Shown here in pieces: positions 34,973 through 43,310 of a DNA stretch of 64,000 bases. Position numbers and translations under genes: made by a program. Below the pieces are notes generated by a model. It worked only from the letters and a program-made list of their open reading frames with translations, did not search any database and was not told the origin of the DNA. The stretch lies in the NCBI GenBank assembly GCA_001586195.1, contig CP014609.1, positions 1,834,001 to 1,898,000 on the forward strand, written 5' to 3'. Source of the stretch: Solibacillus silvestris (GTDB taxonomy: Bacteria > Bacillota > Bacilli > Bacillales_A > Planococcaceae). How positions within the stretch are numbered: the first letter of the stretch is position 1; each line of letters begins with the position of its first letter.

Positions 34973-35917
34973 TTATTCAAAAATTGTATAATTATTCTTT
35001 CCAGCTTCTTTTGCGCGATATAAAGCGTTATCTGCATTTTTAATGAGCGTTTTTAAATCTGTATCACTATCAGCAGGATAAGTTGAAATTCCAATGCTTG
35101 TGGAAAGTTGGTATTTAGTGTTGCGTCCACGAAAATAAGATAAAATATTTTCCGCTAGCTTACTAATTTCAGCTTTGGAATATTTAGCAGAAAAATGTAT
35201 AAGAAATTCGTCTCCCCCTAATCTAACAGCATAGGAATCATTCTGTGTCTTTACAAATTCTTGAAGGATTAAAGCGACTTCCTTTAATACTCCATCTCCG
35301 ACATCATGACCATATATATCATTTATCTTTTTAAATCCATCCAAATCAAAAAGGAATATTATTCCACCGTTTTTATAATCATCTTCAAATTTTTTTGAAA
35401 GATATCGCCTATTATATAGGTTAGTTAACGGGTCTTTAAATGCTAAATGCTCCAAATTCAAATAATACGAGAACATTCTTGCTATTTTTTGAAGCAACAC
35501 TATACTCTTCTTATCAAAAATACTTTCTTGATGATGCGCCACACAAAGCGTACCAAACCTCTCCCCATCCAGAAGAGAGATAGGCAAACCTAAATATGAC
35601 CTAATGTTAACATCCTCTAGTAAGTTCTTTAAATCACTTGGACAAGTGCCTTCTCGGATATCTTCATAGATTAATGGTTTTTTCTTTTCAAAATCTATTC
35701 GATTACAAACCGTTTCATCAATGTTTATAACCATTCCTTCAGTCAAAAGAATGCTCGTATCATCTGTTGAAAGCTTTAAAATTATTTGTTCTTTATTACT
35801 GAAAGAGGTTAAATAAATCAATTTGTCAGGCAAGATTTCTGATGCTAAATCAAGTACATCATTTGAAAGTTCATCAAAATCACTATACATTTCCAACTCT
35901 TTTAATGTTATTACCAT
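34973..35917 (-). CDS. GAF-GGDEF diguanylate cyclase
   Basis: 314 residues. Residues ~10-150 form a GAF sensor (IYEDIREGTCPSDLKNLL; RSYLGLPISLLDGERFGTL). Residues ~160-314 are a GGDEF domain with DPLTNLYNRRYL, FDLDGFKKINDIYGHDVGD and the intact active site RLGGDEF (234-238). An inhibitory RxxD motif is not seen. It should make cyclic di-GMP. ATG 35917 is chosen since GAGGTGC lies 5 bases upstream. No membrane segment, so it senses a cytoplasmic signal. Confidence 0.92.
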   Translation of the reverse strand: MVITLKELEMYSDFDELSNDVLDLASEILPDKLIYLTSFSNKEQIILKLSTDDTSILLTEGMVINIDETVCNRIDFEKKKPLIYEDIREGTCPSDLKNLLEDVNIRSYLGLPISLLDGERFGTLCVAHHQESIFDKKSIVLLQKIARMFSYYLNLEHLAFKDPLTNLYNRRYLSKKFEDDYKNGGIIFLFDLDGFKKINDIYGHDVGDGVLKEVALILQEFVKTQNDSYAVRLGGDEFLIHFSAKYSKAEISKLAENILSYFRGRNTKYQLSTSIGISTYPADSDTDLKTLIKNADNALYRAKEAGKNNYTIFE

Positions 35918-36263
35918 AAAGCACCTCAATTATTATATAAATTTTTCATTGTATAATATTAAGTAATTTTTATTCCTTAAAATATTAAATGCTTGAACCT
36001 AATTATACTTATTCCTTTTTGTATTTAACCCATAATTCAATATAACATACTCTCTCATTTCAAGTAGTTAAACTAATATTCTCAAAACAAAAATTCCCAA
36101 ATCCCTTTATTTTCTAATTATTCAGATGAATTACACTTATAACAGATACCTTAAATTTCTTATTAAACCATGATTCGACATATAATTAATTTCAAATATT
36201 CTAGGATTGAAAAGTCGTTGTTTTCTATAAGACATAGGGAAATAATAGGGAAAAGGTTTATGT
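35918..36263. other. A+T-rich non-coding gap
   Basis: About 350 bp between the cyclase and the Spo0E-like gene. I see no gene, repeat copy or terminator here. Confidence 0.4.
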
Positions 36264-36428
36264 ATGAGATTTTTAAAAATAGAAATTATATTAAAGCTAA
36301 AAATTGAAACGAAAAGAAAACATTTGTATAAAAAAGCAATCGATTTAGGGCTTACACATCCCGAAGTAATAAATTGCAGTCAAGAATTAGATGAATTACT
36401 TAATAAGTATTCTAATTTGGCCAAATAA
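36264..36428 (+). CDS. Spo0E-family aspartyl-phosphate phosphatase
   Basis: 54 residues: a helix (KLKIETKRKHLYKKAIDLGL), a turn (THPEVINC) and the signature SQELDELLNKY. This is the Spo0E fold and motif, which removes phosphate from Spo0A and so delays sporulation. AAAGG lies 8 bases before the ATG. It shows that the host or donor is a spore former. It lies alone between the cyclase gene and phage debris. Confidence 0.85.
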   Translation: MRFLKIEIILKLKIETKRKHLYKKAIDLGLTHPEVINCSQELDELLNKYSNLAK

Positions 36429-36472
36429 TTTGGTTATACATATGGTATTACTTAATTTAGATATAAGGCCAA

Positions 36473-36511
36473 TAAAAAAGAATAGCCCATCCACATTCAA
36501 TGGGCTATTAA
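36473..36511 (-). terminator. Terminator downstream of the phage remnant
   Basis: AATAGCCCAT and ATGGGCTATT arms followed on the minus strand by CTTTTTTATT. Confidence 0.75.
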
Positions 36512-36514
36512 TTA

Positions 36515-36832
36515 TTAGAAGGAACGATTAATTATTGCAGCTTGATAGCTAAGTAATTGAGCATCGCTGTATTGTTCGATTTTGGAATCCGGGATAGACG
36601 GCTCAATGATGGATACTTCTTCTCCGTTTACCTGGTAAGTCTATGTACGCGCTTTTTTTAATAGCGTTCGAATCTCCATTCGTCCTGTTTCGTTTAGCAT
36701 GATTTCGTCACTCTCCTTTTTTATAACTGGTGTCGGTGAAGGGCCTGCCGGTTTTGTTGTAATGCCATAATAGCTGTTAATCCCCTGTAAAGTTAATTGT
36801 GCTTGCTTATCGATAGGCAAATATATCCCTCT
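36515..36832 (-). pseudogene. Phage tail-module remnant with a stop codon
   Basis: A minus-strand frame reads PIDKQAQLTLQGINSYYGIT, TKPAGPSPTPVIKKESDEI, MLNETGRMEIRTLLKKART. Then comes a TAG (about 36641) and TYQVNGEEVSIIEP, DSKIEQYSDAQLLSYQAA, IINRSF. A strong RBS (GGAGAGTGACG) stands before the internal ATG at 36700. The last 25 residues are closely similar to the phage gene at 22010-22162. Decayed tail-operon pieces. Confidence 0.6.
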
Positions 36833-37109
36833 ATTTCTCTCTTTGTCTGTGCATCCTCACCCTGTCCAGTTCCGAATGTACCATTAATGATCTCGGATAA
36901 GAAAAAGTATAGGGTACCGTTATATTCAATTTTTGCTATACACTCATTGACCATTACTTCTACTCCCAATTCCTCAAATGCTTCTTTTTTGCTGCTTCTT
37001 CTGGCGTTTCTCCTTTTTCTATTCCACCACCAGGAAAAACATAATAAATAATGCCATCTCTAATTCTACCTTATCATTTTAGTATTACTACCGAACCTCT
37101 ATTTCGCAT
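36793..37109 (-). pseudogene. Nudix hydrolase pseudogene
   Basis: Starting MRNRGSVVILK, the frame is lost, resumes as IRDGIIYYVFPGGGIEKGET, PEEAAKK, is lost again by one base in an A-run, and resumes as EAFEELGVEV and KIEYNGTLYFFLSEIINGTF. Joined, GGGIEKGETPEEA...EAFEELG is a Nudix box (with the usual Arg replaced by Lys). Two frameshifts make it non-functional. Confidence 0.7.
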
Positions 37110-37140
37110 TAATCGTAACCTCTCCGTGATTCACATTTTA

Positions 37141-37170
37141 TTAAAGTATTACGCCAGTCTGTTGAAGATC
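37141..37170 (+). repeat. Partial repeat copy (right arm)
   Basis: CGCCAGTCTGTTGAAGATC, the right end of the double-hairpin repeat; the left arm is missing. Confidence 0.5.
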
Positions 37171-37178
37171 TTTATTAG

Positions 37179-37616
37179 TTAAATATTAGTTAAACTTTTG
37201 CTAAAACCCGTACTTTTTTCTAAGTATCCTAAACTTTTATAAAATTTATGTGCAGCGATTCGCTCTTCTCTATTCCCGCTGTTTAAAATGATTGCTATAC
37301 AATCGTTCTTTTTTGCCCAATCTTCAACTGCTAACATAAGATTTTGCCCAATATTTTTTCTACGATAATCGTCGTGAACTACTAGTGCTAAAAGTCTTAC
37401 ATATGGCTCATCAAATTCGTATGCGGTTTGCTTACACATTCCTACAAAACCAACTAATTCTCCGTTTACTTCTGCAACAAATGTTTCGTAATTTGGTATA
37501 TTTAAAATTTTATTAAATCTCTCTTGAATTTTTTGATTTGAAGAAGGATAACCTAGCTGTTTCATTAACAGATCCATATTATTAATATCTTTTAGGGTCA
37601 TTGAACGAATATACAT
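37179..37616 (-). CDS. GNAT-family N-acetyltransferase
   Basis: 145 residues, single GNAT domain: ALVVHDDYRRKNIGQNLMLA is the acetyl-CoA loop and HKFYKSLGYLEKSTGF the closing motif. AAGGTGG lies 7 bases before ATG. Substrate unknown. It is one unit of the repeat array. Confidence 0.87.
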   Translation of the reverse strand: MYIRSMTLKDINNMDLLMKQLGYPSSNQKIQERFNKILNIPNYETFVAEVNGELVGFVGMCKQTAYEFDEPYVRLLALVVHDDYRRKNIGQNLMLAVEDWAKKNDCIAIILNSGNREERIAAHKFYKSLGYLEKSTGFSKSLTNI

Positions 37617-37865
37617 AGTATTTCCACCTTATCTCTTTATTGATTTTAATAAAATAATTATATATTACCAAATTTTATCATTTGTAACCTTCTTTAAAGT
37701 TTGTTATTGAAATATTTAGGAACGTTTAAAAAATGCTGGTTTAAATTGTATGTAGGATATTCTTCGATGAGGTGAAAGGACCTTCCCTATTTAATATAAA
37801 TTTTAATAAAAAGGGAGTTTTTAATTGTTACAGTATTTTAAAAATAAAATTAAGAATGGTACATT

Positions 37866-38381
37866 TTAATTGAAGTATTTCTTAATACATTTTGCATTAT
37901 TTATAACTTTTATCTTATCTTTATGTATGCCATACTTATTGAAAAAATTGATTTTACCAACTTCTTCAAAATAACGATTCCATTTAAACATTTTTAAAAA
38001 AATAGCTAATGTTGGTATGTAATTTGCTTTCTCTATTCGTAGTTTTTGTTTAAGAAACCTTTTTATAATTCGGTAAGTTCTGATTGAATATTTTGTATCT
38101 AAAAAGAGAATCACATCTGCACTATGAAAACAATCGCTTACCCAATCTTCATTGTGTATGCCTTCAATTATCCAACTGTCTGATTGTAATATACTGTTTA
38201 GATACTCTTCCCTTTCTTGTTCAGTTCTCCTAATATCTCCGGACTCAAGCCTTAGCCAAACAACATTGTCTAATTCGTAATACGGTATATCTATCCATGA
38301 AGATATTTCTTTTGCTAAAGTTGTTTTACCACTTCCAACTGATCCAATAATATGAATTCTCTTGTAAATTGTCTTTTTCAA
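37866..38381 (-). CDS. P-loop NTPase, adenylate-kinase-like (FlaR/topology-modulation type)
   Basis: 171 residues. Walker A is GSVGSGKT (13-20). YYELDNVVWLRLESGDIRRT and SWIIEGIHNEDWV are typical of the small kinase-like family often annotated as DNA topology modulation protein FlaR. TTG start behind GGAGGTGG. It probably phosphorylates a nucleotide or small molecule; substrate unknown. Confidence 0.82.
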   Translation of the reverse strand: MKKTIYKRIHIIGSVGSGKTTLAKEISSWIDIPYYELDNVVWLRLESGDIRRTEQEREEYLNSILQSDSWIIEGIHNEDWVSDCFHSADVILFLDTKYSIRTYRIIKRFLKQKLRIEKANYIPTLAIFLKMFKWNRYFEEVGKINFFNKYGIHKDKIKVINNAKCIKKYFN

Positions 38382-38603
38382 AATACACCACCTCCATAAG
38401 ATATGTTTATATAGACATTTCGCTTATAGAGTTGAATTTACCTCTTACGATTTGAAATAGGAACGCTACTCCACCTTCCCAATTATAGGTTAACAACAAA
38501 TTTTTGTTGCTCCTCAAACTAAGCGGTTAATGAAAACAAGCACTTATTTTTGTTACAGAAGGTACATTTAACCATTAAATTTTATATGCGCCATTTCCAT
38601 TCA

Positions 38604-39266
38604 TCATAACCAGAGTGTTTCATCCATTCTCTGAATCTTTGAGTGGGAAATTAAATATACTTTGCCAAAAATGTCGATTTTGTTTCCCTTCGTACGTATA
38701 GCGCAATCTTTGTTCGACGCATAAATATTTATTCCTTCCGATAAAATAGAAAATTCATTTTGAACAAGCGCTATGTTATTTTCAAGATCAAAGTGAGATA
38801 GAATGGAAAAATCGTCAAGGCCAATTCCATCATAAACATAATTCTCCTCAACTTTATATCCAAATTTTTGGGAACATAACCATTTAGCAGACATGTTGAT
38901 GGCACCAGCGCTTGCCCCCATGACAACAGCGCTGCTTTTTTTAATCGAATCTGTTAATTCATATTCCATCAAAAACCCGTTTTGCTTTATAGTATCCCCG
39001 CCCAACAAGAAAATAACTGAAGCATTTTGAATTATCTTTTGGGCATCTTCCTTCTGTACGTGAAAATTAATTAAATGATAGTCATCAAAAATAATGCCAG
39101 CCTGATCAAGCCACGAGCGTTCAGTCGCACCAATCTCTTTATAAATAGATGGATTCGAGCTAATCATTGCAAGTGATTTTCTATCAGTAATATCCTCCTG
39201 TAATACCCTGCCCAGATGCTCTGGGAAAAAATTGTTAAACCACCCTAAATAATAGTGAGTTTTCAT
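38604..39266 (-). CDS. Peptidase E-like (S51) class I glutamine-amidotransferase fold protein
   Basis: 220 residues. The nucleophile elbow is MGASAGAINMSAKW with Ser119; FLLGGDTIKQNGFL precedes it, as in dipeptidase E, which cleaves Asp-X dipeptides. The longer frame to 39326 lacks a ribosome site; ATG 39266 has GGAGGT 5 bases upstream. Cytoplasmic. Confidence 0.82.
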   Translation of the reverse strand: MKTHYYLGWFNNFFPEHLGRVLQEDITDRKSLAMISSNPSIYKEIGATERSWLDQAGIIFDDYHLINFHVQKEDAQKIIQNASVIFLLGGDTIKQNGFLMEYELTDSIKKSSAVVMGASAGAINMSAKWLCSQKFGYKVEENYVYDGIGLDDFSILSHFDLENNIALVQNEFSILSEGINIYASNKDCAIRTKGNKIDIFGKVYLISHSKIQRMDETLWL

Positions 39267-39353
39267 AAGTACCTCCGTAGCCAAGTATAATAAACATTCA
39301 CCCCTCACTTTAACATAAATATCCAATTTTTTTATTGTATTTTATTCAATTAA

Positions 39354-39411
39354 ATTACCCAAAAAGAGCCTTTCCTTTATTCAAGGAAAGCGACCGATTA
39401 TTAAATATCGA
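39354..39411 (+). repeat. Partial repeat copy
   Basis: Inner hairpin CTTTCCTTTATTCAAGGAAAG and right arm CGACCGATTATTAAATATCG are recognisable; the left arm is lost. Confidence 0.55.
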
Positions 39412-39467
39412 AATATAGTATTGTTGCAAATAATTCCCGAGTAATTTTTACTTTAATGAAATAATTC

Positions 39468-39881
39468 TTATTGTGATATATGTTTGTACTCTAATATTTC
39501 AAGTTTAAACTCATGATTACATATTTGCTTATTTATTTTCTCACTATCACAGGACGGGGATATTCTTACCTTAACCAAATTTTCTTTAACATTCCCGGTA
39601 GGTTTTTTTGAAGGAATATCAATTCTTACAGTAACATCATAGGAATGATTCTCATTGTAAGTAATCCCAACAATCCTTTTCCAATGCCAAATAAGGTGAT
39701 TATCTCCTCCATGCTCTATGATCACTCTTTTATCGATGATTGGGAAGATAATATCCGAAACAATGTCCTCTGTTGTGACATACATCTCTTCCATTTCTGA
39801 ATTAGCTTCAGGTTTTGTATTTTGCGCAAGAATAAGACCAATAAAGACAAATCCTATTAGGATCAAGTAATGCTTAACCAT
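39468..39881 (-). CDS. DUF3888-type exported protein
   Basis: 137 residues with a signal peptide or anchor (YLILIGFVFIGLILAQ). The domain EDIVSDIIFPIIDKRVIIEHGG, then WHWKRIVGITYNENHSYDVTV, is the DUF3888 pattern of Bacillales. Function unknown. AGGTG lies before ATG. One unit of the array. Confidence 0.75.
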   Translation of the reverse strand: MVKHYLILIGFVFIGLILAQNTKPEANSEMEEMYVTTEDIVSDIIFPIIDKRVIIEHGGDNHLIWHWKRIVGITYNENHSYDVTVRIDIPSKKPTGNVKENLVKVRISPSCDSEKINKQICNHEFKLEILEYKHISQ

Positions 39882-39950
39882 TAAGATACACCTCAGAATT
39901 CTGTTTGTTTCTTATTCTTTGCATGTTTTTATTATTTATTTAAATAATTA

Positions 39951-40003
39951 CCCTTAAATAAAAATAGTGTTCCTTATTTAAGAAACATGCCTTCGATATA
40001 TTA
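39951..40003 (+). repeat. Very degenerate repeat copy
   Basis: GTTCCTTATTTAAGAAAC with a trailing CCTTCGATATATT keeps the inner hairpin and the position expected for the repeat; arms are barely recognisable. Confidence 0.3.
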
Positions 40004-40060
40004 CATATGATTATCTTTAATAGCATACGTTGTACTAGAGATTTTAGTGGAGGAATTTTA

Positions 40061-40339
40061 ATGAAAAATAAAAATAAAAGTCAAGATAATCAAAACCAAT
40101 TATCAATTCAGGCTGCCGAGCTAGCAATCGTTGGTGCAGCCATAACTACTTTAGGAGATACTATTGCAACTATGGCAGCAGTACTTGCATTAGAAGCAGA
40201 AAGACAAGAACAAAACAATCAAAATGATACAAGTAAGAACGGTAATCAAGATATGCAGAAACAGCTTGATTATTTAACCAGCGAAATAGAAAAACTTAAA
40301 AAGCAAGTAAATGGTTCGAACTCCCGAAGGCTGAAGTAA
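40061..40339 (+). CDS. Small alanine-rich helical protein (partner of the DUF6944-like gene)
   Basis: 92 residues. A hydrophobic helix ELAIVGAAITTLGDTIATMA is followed by an acidic, glutamine-rich coil and a coiled-coil tail DMQKQLDYLTSEIEKLKKQV. ATG 40061 has GTGGAGG 8 bases upstream. It shares its plan (central G-A-x-x-T-x-G-D helix, then MQKQxDxL coil) with the protein at 41419, and both flank the repetitive protein on the other strand. Role unknown; a structural, membrane-associated assembly is possible. Confidence 0.65.
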   Translation: MKNKNKSQDNQNQLSIQAAELAIVGAAITTLGDTIATMAAVLALEAERQEQNNQNDTSKNGNQDMQKQLDYLTSEIEKLKKQVNGSNSRRLK

Positions 40340-40376
40340 GCCATATTAATTGGATAATGTTATATAAACATTCATC

Positions 40377-41033
40377 TTATTCGGTAGCCAATGCTGTAAT
40401 AACAGCTCCCACCACTTGTATCCAAGCACCGACTGCATTCATTACTTCTCCTTCTTTTGTATCAGTATCCGCAAAAACCTCTATCACAGTCCCAATTAAT
40501 TGAATGATATTACCGGTATTAGATATTGTTTCTAAAAGAGTTAATTTTCCTTCAGTATTAATGACGATTCCTAACCCTACTACTTGAAGAAGGCTACCCT
40601 GCTTTTCTAAAAGTTGACCTGATTGCTCATTTTTAGACAGTATTCCTACTACAGTAGCTAAATTGCCTATAGCTTGAAGTTGATCGCCAACTTTATTTAA
40701 TAAGGCGTCCTCGGTCTCTGATACGACCGCACTTCCTCCAGCTTCTAAAATATTCCCAATTAAATTAAAATCGGTTAGTGTTTGTTGAGTAAAAATATTT
40801 GAGGGTGTACTCGCAATTGCAGATAGTAATGATCCAATTGCTACAATCCAATTTCCTGCAATGGCAGTAATATTTGAGTTATTTTTACCAATTTGATTTG
40901 AGTTACTCTGTTTATTACGTTTATCAGGATAAATCATGTTATTCCATTTATTTAAAGAGTTATTTCGTTTTCCCGAAATATTACGGTGATTTGATTTATA
41001 AGAGTTCATCATTTCTCTCCACCTACTATTCAT
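40377..41033 (-). CDS. DUF6944-like repetitive protein
   Basis: 218 residues. After a basic, asparagine-rich head (MNSYKSNHRNISGKRNNSLN) come about five imperfect repeats of ~35 residues with the core G(N/A)xIxxxGxxxxAI: AGNWIVAIGSLLSAIAST, GDQLQAIGNLATVVGI, KQGSLLQVVGLGIVI, GNIIQLIGTVIEVFAD, GAWIQVVGAVITALAT. It looks like a stack of amphipathic or membrane-lying hairpins. The family name is from memory. Between two small helical relatives, facing the left one. Confidence 0.65.
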   Translation of the reverse strand: MNSRWREMMNSYKSNHRNISGKRNNSLNKWNNMIYPDKRNKQSNSNQIGKNNSNITAIAGNWIVAIGSLLSAIASTPSNIFTQQTLTDFNLIGNILEAGGSAVVSETEDALLNKVGDQLQAIGNLATVVGILSKNEQSGQLLEKQGSLLQVVGLGIVINTEGKLTLLETISNTGNIIQLIGTVIEVFADTDTKEGEVMNAVGAWIQVVGAVITALATE

Positions 41034-41418
41034 TAGATAGGCACATCGCTAAATAGCTCGTGATGAGGTCCTTTATTATTTTGATAGGGTATACATTCCT
41101 ATTCACTTTAAATACATACTCCAATATATGAATTTTTTAATGGGTTAGATGGACCTTTATAATGATATTTGTATTTCTTAAAGCGATTAGGGCTGCAAAA
41201 ATTCGTCCTGTAAAGAATAGGGTAGGACCATAGGCTGTTCAGAAAATCCTTTATAAATCAAATATGGAGAGTTACATTCTATTCATAAAATTTGTAAACA
41301 GATTGTACCTTTGAAGTGGAGATATACTTAATTTTCACAACTCCACAGTTTATTATCCAATTTAACTTTAATGACATATTATGCAAAAGAGCAATTCTGT
41401 TTTATGTAAAAGGAGGAG
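41034..41418. other. Non-coding gap with probable promoters
   Basis: About 385 bp between divergent genes (41033 minus, 41419 plus). No gene, repeat copy or terminator is recognised. Confidence 0.35.
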
Positions 41419-41787
41419 ATGACTATGAGGATAAACAATTTCGACCAATCCTCTGATTCCACAGAAATATACGCTACTAAATTAGCTAATATTGGGGCAT
41501 CATTTGCAACATTTGGTCATGATTTACAAGCAACCGCTGTAGGATTAACTTTAGAGATATTAAACAAATCAAAAAAAACAGATTCTATAGAATCTGAAAA
41601 TATGCAGAAGCAGATTGATTTTTTAGACGATCTTATTAATAAAATTACACTATTTAGTGAAGATGTAATTAAAACCGTTGAACCTCTCTTAATTGAGGAA
41701 TTCCAAGACGAAGCTTTGAAGGGAATTGTTAAAGATCATCTGAAAAGAAATTTAAATCACCTTAAAAATGAGATAAATAGATCATAA
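41419..41787 (+). CDS. Small helical protein, relative of the gene at 40061
   Basis: 122 residues: LANIGASFATFGHDLQATAV is the counterpart of the hydrophobic helix in the 92-residue protein; then ENMQKQIDFLDDLINKITLF and a C-terminal helix pair. RBS AAAGGAGGAG is strong. It probably arose by duplication with the 40061 gene and works with the repetitive protein; function unknown. Confidence 0.65.
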   Translation: MTMRINNFDQSSDSTEIYATKLANIGASFATFGHDLQATAVGLTLEILNKSKKTDSIESENMQKQIDFLDDLINKITLFSEDVIKTVEPLLIEEFQDEALKGIVKDHLKRNLNHLKNEINRS

Positions 41788-41846
41788 TTTAATTTATTTA
41801 GGTTTCTTATTCTTCCCCAAACTGACTATATCTAGCTTCCTTTGAC

Positions 41847-41871
41847 TTATTCCATAATCTGGCCCGATTTA
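41847..41871 (+). repeat. Partial repeat copy (left arm)
   Basis: TTATTCCATAATCTGGCCCGATTT, ending where a short-form copy would turn into its right arm. Confidence 0.55.
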
Positions 41872-41989
41872 AGGATAAAAGAATAACGCAATAAAAAAGA
41901 AGACCGTTGCCTCAACAATGGTCTTTTATATGTCATGTAAGGATGACGGTCTATACCTTGCAAAACGAGGATATTACTTCTTAAGAATG

Positions 41990-42067
41990 TTGTTCAACAA
42001 TATGGTCCTTAGCTGAAGAAGGCACAATTCCTATTCAAGAATTATGCCCTTTAATGGAAGTTGAAGG
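41990..42067 (+). repeat. Double-hairpin repeat, diverged
   Basis: TTCAACAATATGG left arm, inner hairpin AATTCCTATTCAAGAATT, and a weak right end near GGAAGTTGAAG. The remaining 41788-42347 gap shows nothing else. Confidence 0.5.
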
Positions 42068-42347
42068 GACTAAATACCATTTAATATTATTGTCAATAAA
42101 CCTCTTCATTGTATCTGTACATGAACTCTAAGTTTCCAGGTTACTAATTTTGCCGAAAAGTGATGCTACAGAGACCCCTTATCATGCTTGATTGACTAAT
42201 AGATCCCAATACTATTTTCACTTTTAAAATTCAGATAGTTAGATAAAAACACATCTATTGTAACTTTTAATAATTATTCAGAATTGTTAGACTATTATCA
42301 ACTACCATGAATACACTTAAAACTTAATTCTTTCAGGAGGGATACAA

Positions 42348-43310
42348 ATGGAGAAAAAGTTACACTTATTACCATATCAAGTGGATGAAGTGGTCGAAAT
42401 GGTCGAAGTGGTGCCAAAAGGTATTGAACTTATTGCAGCACCAGAAATTTGGGAGAATTCTAAAGGGAAGGGAATCACTGTTGCGATATTGGACACAGGC
42501 TGCGACGTCACCCACCCTGATTTGAGTGAGCGTATTATCGGCGGACGGAATTTCACTCGTGATGATGATGGACAACCTGATGTATACATCGATTATAATG
42601 GCCATGGAACCCATGTGGCTGGCACAATTGCTGCAATTCATAACGGCACGGGAGTAGTTGGTGTTGCACCTGAAGCAAGTTTATTGATTTTAAAAGTGCT
42701 TGATAAAAGTGGATCAGGGCAATACGACTGGATCATAAATGGTATTAACTATGCAGTTGAACAAAAGGTGGATATCATCTCCATGAGCCTCGGAGGTTCT
42801 GTCGATGTACCTGAGTTACACCAGGCTATTCAAAATGCAATCACTAATCAAATTCTAGTAGTTTGTGCCGCTGGTAATGAGGGAGATGGACAGAGTTCTT
42901 CAAATGAATTTGCCTTTCCCGCCTGCTACAATGAAGTCATCAGCGTCGGATCCATTAACCTGCAACGCAGTTCTTCTGAATTTTCAAATTCGAATAATGA
43001 AGTCGACTTAGTAGCCCCTGGTGAAGGAATCCTTTCAACCTATTTAAACGGAACTTATGCAAAACTAAGCGGAACTTCGATGGCAACACCGCATGTATCC
43101 GGTGCACTTGCACTCATAAAAGTGAATGCCAACAGAAACTTTGAACGAAATCTGACAGAGACTGAGCTGTATGCACAATTAATAAAGAGAACCATTCCTT
43201 TAGGAAACTCGCCAAAACTCGAAGGCAACGGATTGCTGTACTTAACAACAGAGAAATACTTATCGGAGGTGTTCAACCAAGAATTATCTGCAAAGGCGTT
43301 GAAAATATAA
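42348..43310 (+). CDS. Intracellular subtilisin-family protease (ISP type)
   Basis: 320 residues. Catalytic triad Asp49 (AILDTGCD), His86 (NGHGTHVAG) and Ser244 (SGTSMATPHVSG), with oxyanion Asn177 (AAGNEGD). There is no signal peptide; instead the short N-terminal propeptide carries LLPY, the counterpart of the LIPY motif that blocks ISP proteases until it is removed. So this is a cytoplasmic protease held inactive until triggered. RBS AGGAGGG precedes ATG. Its stop overlaps the start of the nuclease gene by one base. Confidence 0.9.
   Translation: MEKKLHLLPYQVDEVVEMVEVVPKGIELIAAPEIWENSKGKGITVAILDTGCDVTHPDLSERIIGGRNFTRDDDGQPDVYIDYNGHGTHVAGTIAAIHNGTGVVGVAPEASLLILKVLDKSGSGQYDWIINGINYAVEQKVDIISMSLGGSVDVPELHQAIQNAITNQILVVCAAGNEGDGQSSSNEFAFPACYNEVISVGSINLQRSSSEFSNSNNEVDLVAPGEGILSTYLNGTYAKLSGTSMATPHVSGALALIKVNANRNFERNLTETELYAQLIKRTIPLGNSPKLEGNGLLYLTTEKYLSEVFNQELSAKALKI

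Noticed and set aside
36797-37051. 84-codon plus-strand ORF
   Set aside because: Antisense of the Nudix pseudogene, whose Nudix box is clear on the minus strand.
42369-42641. Minus-strand ORFs of 90 and 70 codons within the subtilisin gene
   Set aside because: Shadows created by the GC-richer coding of the protease; the triad-bearing plus frame is unquestionable.
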